A stretch of DNA of 64,000 nt, taken from positions 24,238,394-24,302,393 of the forward strand of contig NC_056765.1 of NCBI RefSeq assembly GCF_018687715.1, read 5' to 3'. The stretch comes from Carya illinoinensis. Its lineage: Eukaryota; Streptophyta; Magnoliopsida; Fagales; Juglandaceae. This document shows positions 60,340 to 64,000 of this stretch, in pieces. The translations under genes were made by a program, and so were the position numbers. The notes beneath the pieces were generated by a model that had not been told where the DNA came from, did no database searches, and saw nothing but the letters and a program-made list of their open reading frames with translations. The first letter of the stretch is position 1. Every line of letters starts with the position of its first letter.

Positions 60340-61458
60340 GTTATAGCGACGGAGAAATTTCATAAAACTAAACTTACAAACTGATATGACTTTATATAAT
60401 GTATTAAATTTACTTTATAGTAAAAATAACTTTATAATTTAATGTACCACATCAAACTAATCAAAAGTGAGTATTATGTATATGTATGTGTGTATATGAT
60501 ATACATATACATATGGCATTATATAGACGTTAAACCCTTGAACAAATGAAAAGTGAAGGAAGACAAATTAATCTTTTATTTTAAATTGCTCAACATATGC
60601 CAAAAATAGGTTTTATTGTTCAAGACATGGTCAATAACCGATTGGGATAATTCATAAATGAATAATGTATATACAAGCTTCAAATTTATAAATCTCGCGC
60701 AAGCCTCTTATAAAAAAAGTGGACTCCACAATGAAAAAGTGTGATTTTTTTTTTTTTGTTGGTGGGATCTATTTTTTTACAAAAGGTTTGTACAAAATTT
60801 ATTCATTTAGAACTTGTTCCTAACATTACTCTTCATAAATCACTAATTAAGCCTAGTAACTGATGTGATTAGTTGTTGTTTGTCATGACATAATGGCTAT
60901 TAGTTGGAAAATCTTCCAAAATAACTGGAAAGCATCTATAACCTTTTACAAATAGCCTATAATTTCGGGGGTAATTATATGAATTCGAATATTTAAATAA
61001 AAATAAATCATTCTATTTGAAAGTCTTTAACACTATACATCATTTATGTGTCATAATTTAATTTAAAAGATAAATTTTAAAATTTGAATCTTACAAATAA
61101 AATCATGTCAGCTGGATGGTGTATATACTAACTGTGAATGTATAATTTTTCTTACAAAAATATTCTTTATGAATTCTTGACCATTTAAAATGTTTTTAAG
61201 AGACCAACAAAAATGTCTGAATTTGTGAGAAGAGGTGATACTTACAAGACTTCATTCAAATGGAGGGCAAATAGCACCCTTGTACATTCACTAAGTTTTA
61301 TGCTTCTTTTTAACCCAAATCTTAAATTTAAGTGTAATGTTGTGTCATTGAAATGAACCTATGAGTCCCTAACGAAAGCCAATATTAATAATTATTGGAA
61401 TTGTTCATTTTTATATTTTATTGTTTATCAGTTTAAATTGACTGAATTGAGATTAAGG
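60340..61458. repeat. Partial third copy (C) of the duplicated spacer
   Basis: It matches the spacer downstream of the NHL gene in copy B (about 24860-25890) and copy A (to about 9140), sharing for example GAAGACAAATTAAT, GCTATTAGTTGGAAAAT and CAGTTTAAATTGACTGAAT. It is more diverged from A and B than they are from each other, by eye. No NHL gene precedes it. The match ends at GAGATTAAG (about 61450-61458), where a CACTA-like end begins. Confidence 0.75.
60660..60831. mobile_element. MULE-type MITE in copy C
   Basis: The 9-bp direct repeat TTCATAAAT flanks it (60651-60659 and 60832-60840). The ends are GAATAATGTATATACAAGCT and, on the other strand, GAGTAATGTTAGGAACAAG, imperfect inverted repeats continuing for about 60 bp. 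Copy B has the single ATTCATAAATCACTAATT at about 25190-25207, the empty site. Confidence 0.85.
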
Positions 61459-61588
61459 GCTTGCATTACAAGAAATTTAATTTTTAGAGATGAAATTTGT
61501 TAGGGACGAAATAAATTTCATCCCTAAAAATACTTTTCAGAGACAAAATTTAAATTTCATCTCAAAAGATGGAGAACCTTATAAATCC

Positions 61589-61616
61589 GTTCGAACTAAT
61601 ATATATTAGTTCGAAC
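61589..61616. repeat. Perfect 28-bp palindrome
   Basis: GTTCGAACTAATAT is followed at once by its exact reverse complement. The half-site GTTCGAAC is itself palindromic, so the structure is nested. Confidence 0.97.
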
Positions 61617-62261
61617 CAAAGATTCTGGGACGAATTAGATTGTTTCCAAAAATCTAAACCGTTCGAACTAATAAAATTTAATTTGAACAGATGATTAATC
61701 TATTCGAATGCAAAATAATTAGTTCGAATGAGTATTCCCTTGTTCGAACGGTATTATTTAATTGAAAATATATATTGTTAAAATTGTAATAATACATATA
61801 TTTTCTATTAATTTTTTATCATTTTCAAAGTAAATAAAAATGTCTATATTTTATATATTATGATTTACAATGAATTAAAATATTTACGAATTCATAATTT
61901 AATTTTATGTAATTAATTTAAAAATATTTTAGTTCAATAAATATTACTTTAAAGATAGTGTCATTTTTTCAATTATTGTGAACATTAAGTATAATGAGAA
62001 GAAAATATAATTAACAATAAAGAAGCTAGCAAACACTAAAAATAAAAATGATACATTAATTACACCCCAAAAAGAGTTAGAAGTTCTATATAACATAAAA
62101 CAAGTAAAATAATAACAAACAATATCTATTTATTAAGTAAATCAAAATCCTCCTGTAAGGTATGTAAACATCATTCCAAGTCCTTAAACTTCTCCATGAT
62201 TGGCTGAATGAAGTCCCTCAATATAAATAACAATAAGGGCTGCTAAATATCATCTTTAGTT

Positions 62262-62450
62262 TGAATGATTAAAATTCAATTCGAATGGCCGAAAATTTCA
62301 TTCGAATGACCTCATAAAACTTCATTCGAATGAACCCAAATTCTATTCGAATGAACTTCTATTCCATTTGAATGACAATAAATTCCATTCGAATGACCTT
62401 GAATTTCATTCTAATAGAATTTAAGCTCATTCGAATGAAACTGAGCCAAA
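62262..62450. repeat. Cluster of ATTCGAATGA motifs
   Basis: About nine copies, some with one mismatch (ATTTGAATGA, ATTCTAATAG), lie within 190 bp at irregular spacing of roughly 15-25 bp, mostly in the same orientation. The core TTCGAA is shared with the palindromes at 61589-61750. Confidence 0.9.
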
Positions 62451-62515
62451 CAGATATGGCTAAGTCGACTTAGTCCCGAATCTACAAACTAGTTTTTCAA
62501 CATAATCCAAGATTT

Positions 62516-62565
62516 TAATCGGTAGAAATGATTTGGGAGTAAAGCCCCATCATTTCTACCGATTA
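62516..62565. repeat. Hairpin with a perfect 17-bp stem
   Basis: TAATCGGTAGAAATGAT (62516-62532) pairs exactly with ATCATTTCTACCGATTA (62549-62565) across a 16-base loop. Confidence 0.95.
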
Positions 62566-64000
62566 CTTTTTTATCATTTGGTCCCAAAACAACAAAATAG
62601 GTTTGGAGAAGAAACTGTATCGCGGCTTATATAACATAATTTCGTTCAAACGGAAAGGGTATAAGTTCGAATGAATTATATAATAATTCATAAAAAATAT
62701 ATATATAAGTACAAAAGGTAAAACAATACATTTTATATTACTAATACTAGTATATAATACTAATATTAATACTAATAAAAAATTTATGGACTAGTATATA
62801 TAATATATATTAGATATCTATATTATATAGTATAGAGTATTTAATTAGTTACTTATATATATTGTAAGTAACTAGTATATATATAATAGTATATATATTA
62901 TGCATTAGATGAGTATAAAATAGTATTGTGTAAAGCATTGCATTATAAAGTAAAATACTAAGTATATAGTAAAACATTGCATTAAATATAAGTATAAAAT
63001 ACATATATCTAATATATTTAGTTCGTATATTAATAAGAAGGGAAAAGATGTGAAATGACTACCTTATAAAGTTTCTTGGCTAATAAAATTTTATTACTGC
63101 AAAGAAACTGTTTTGTTGTAACCACGATTGCAAATATGGACAAAAAAAACCTTGAAAACCTTGAAACTATGGGCTAAGAATCCAACAAAAGGTTCCTTAC
63201 AATATTGTTTCAGGTTTAGGGAAGATGCTTAGGATTTGATCATTCATTGGGAGGAATGAGATTTTTCATTCTAACTAAGTAAACTTATTTTATGAGATAA
63301 GAGATATTTAGTATCAAACATGTTTAAGTACTAACCTAGTGGCTTCAAGCCTCTTAACTATAATTAATGATGCTGAACTCTGTTGATACTTATTGATCTT
63401 CTCTCATGAGCAAGTCTTCATGTCTAAATCATAAAAATGAGTCCACTATATGAAGGTAATTATGAATTAACCTATTTGTTGTAATTGGGATAAACACTTA
63501 TAGATTAAAGTACAGGGTTTTGAGGACTTCGCATCATCGCCTAAATCACCTCTTATGCAAAAATTCCACCCATTGTCTTTAAATTGTTTAGTTGATAAAC
63601 GAATTAGTGGTTACTGATCCTAACAACAAAAAGATACAAGCATATGCAAATTCTTTCTTTATGTGGATTTATTCATAGTTTTTTTTTTTTTTTTTAAAGT
63701 ATGACCATGCTGTCATTGAATTCCAAGAAAGAAATCTAGGCTCATATATTGTTGCAAATTGTTAGCTTTGTCTCTAGTGCTAGATTCTATTCCCAAATAA
63801 TGTAATCAGGGTTTATCCTTACCATTTTAGCTTCTTATGCATACACCCTGACTTACTCATGAAGAATCTTATGCACGTAGCTTCTTCAATTGGTTTAGTG
63901 AAACTCAACATAAAGACATTTGGCATGCTTCATGATGAGGTAAAATTGTTTTCTATATTATTGGTCATGATTTATTTTAGCCTTAACTTTCTATCTTTAG

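Larger units (their letters stand above)
61464..64000. mobile_element. Left end of another CACTA-like element, cut by the window edge
   Basis: CATTACAAGAAATTTAATTT at 61464 is the CACTACAAGAAATTT terminus with one change, followed by GGGACGAAATAAATTTCATCCC, typical subterminal sequence. The insertion interrupts copy C. TTCGAAC and TTCGAATGA motifs fill 61589-61750 and 62262-62450. No coding sequence is recognised to the end of the window and no right terminus is seen. Confidence 0.6.

Noticed and set aside
1..64000. tRNA, rRNA, bacterial-type operons or a novel defence system
   Set aside because: None of the expected sequence signatures is present; all coding signals belong to plant transposons or plant gene families.

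Overview
This is plant nuclear DNA, almost certainly from a eudicot. The evidence is AT-rich intergenic sequence, spliced genes with GT-AG introns, Ty1/copia and CACTA (En/Spm) transposons, MULE-type MITEs, and fragments of plant gene families (NHL/LEA-2, plant NEK kinase, D27-like). The species cannot be fixed from the sequence. There are no tRNA, rRNA or CRISPR loci. Only one host gene looks intact, the NHL/LEA-2 gene at 6969-7676.

The backbone is a tandem duplication of a unit of about 9.1 kb: NHL/LEA-2 gene, spacer, an old solo LTR of about 3 kb, then the C-terminal part of a NEK-type kinase gene. Copy A runs about 6290-22803, copy B about 23160-59575, and a partial copy C about 60340-61458. 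Removing later insertions from A (16.5 kb) and B (36.4 kb) leaves about 9.05 and 9.26 kb. Each copy therefore serves as the empty-site control for insertions in the other.

Insertions in copy A: a complete Ty1/copia element (11052-18284, TSD CTTGC) and two MITEs (6715-6863, 18733-18951). Insertions in copy B: a 19.9-kb CACTA element with both transposon genes (26644-46560, TSD ATA), a 5.2-kb non-autonomous CACTA element carrying a captured host-gene fragment (47096-52265, TSD AAT), and a 2.05-kb solo LTR (53100-55154, TSD ATGAG). The older solo LTR (9914-20445 in A, 46892-57171 in B, TSD ATTAT) is in both copies, so it predates the duplication.

Left flank (1-6290): a (TA)n tract, the right end of a CACTA element related to the 5.2-kb one, a GC-rich LTR-like segment, and minus-strand gene debris that includes a D27-like (DUF4033) pseudogene. 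Right flank (61464-64000): the start of another CACTA-like element rich in TTCGAATGA-type motifs and palindromes, running off the window.

The most interesting points are the copia element, whose gag start codon appears to lie in the 5' LTR and to be joined to gag by removal of a 1.6-kb intron that contains the primer-binding site; the gene capture inside the small CACTA element; the exact 100-bp tandem array inside the large CACTA element; and the order of insertions that can be read from paralogous empty sites.
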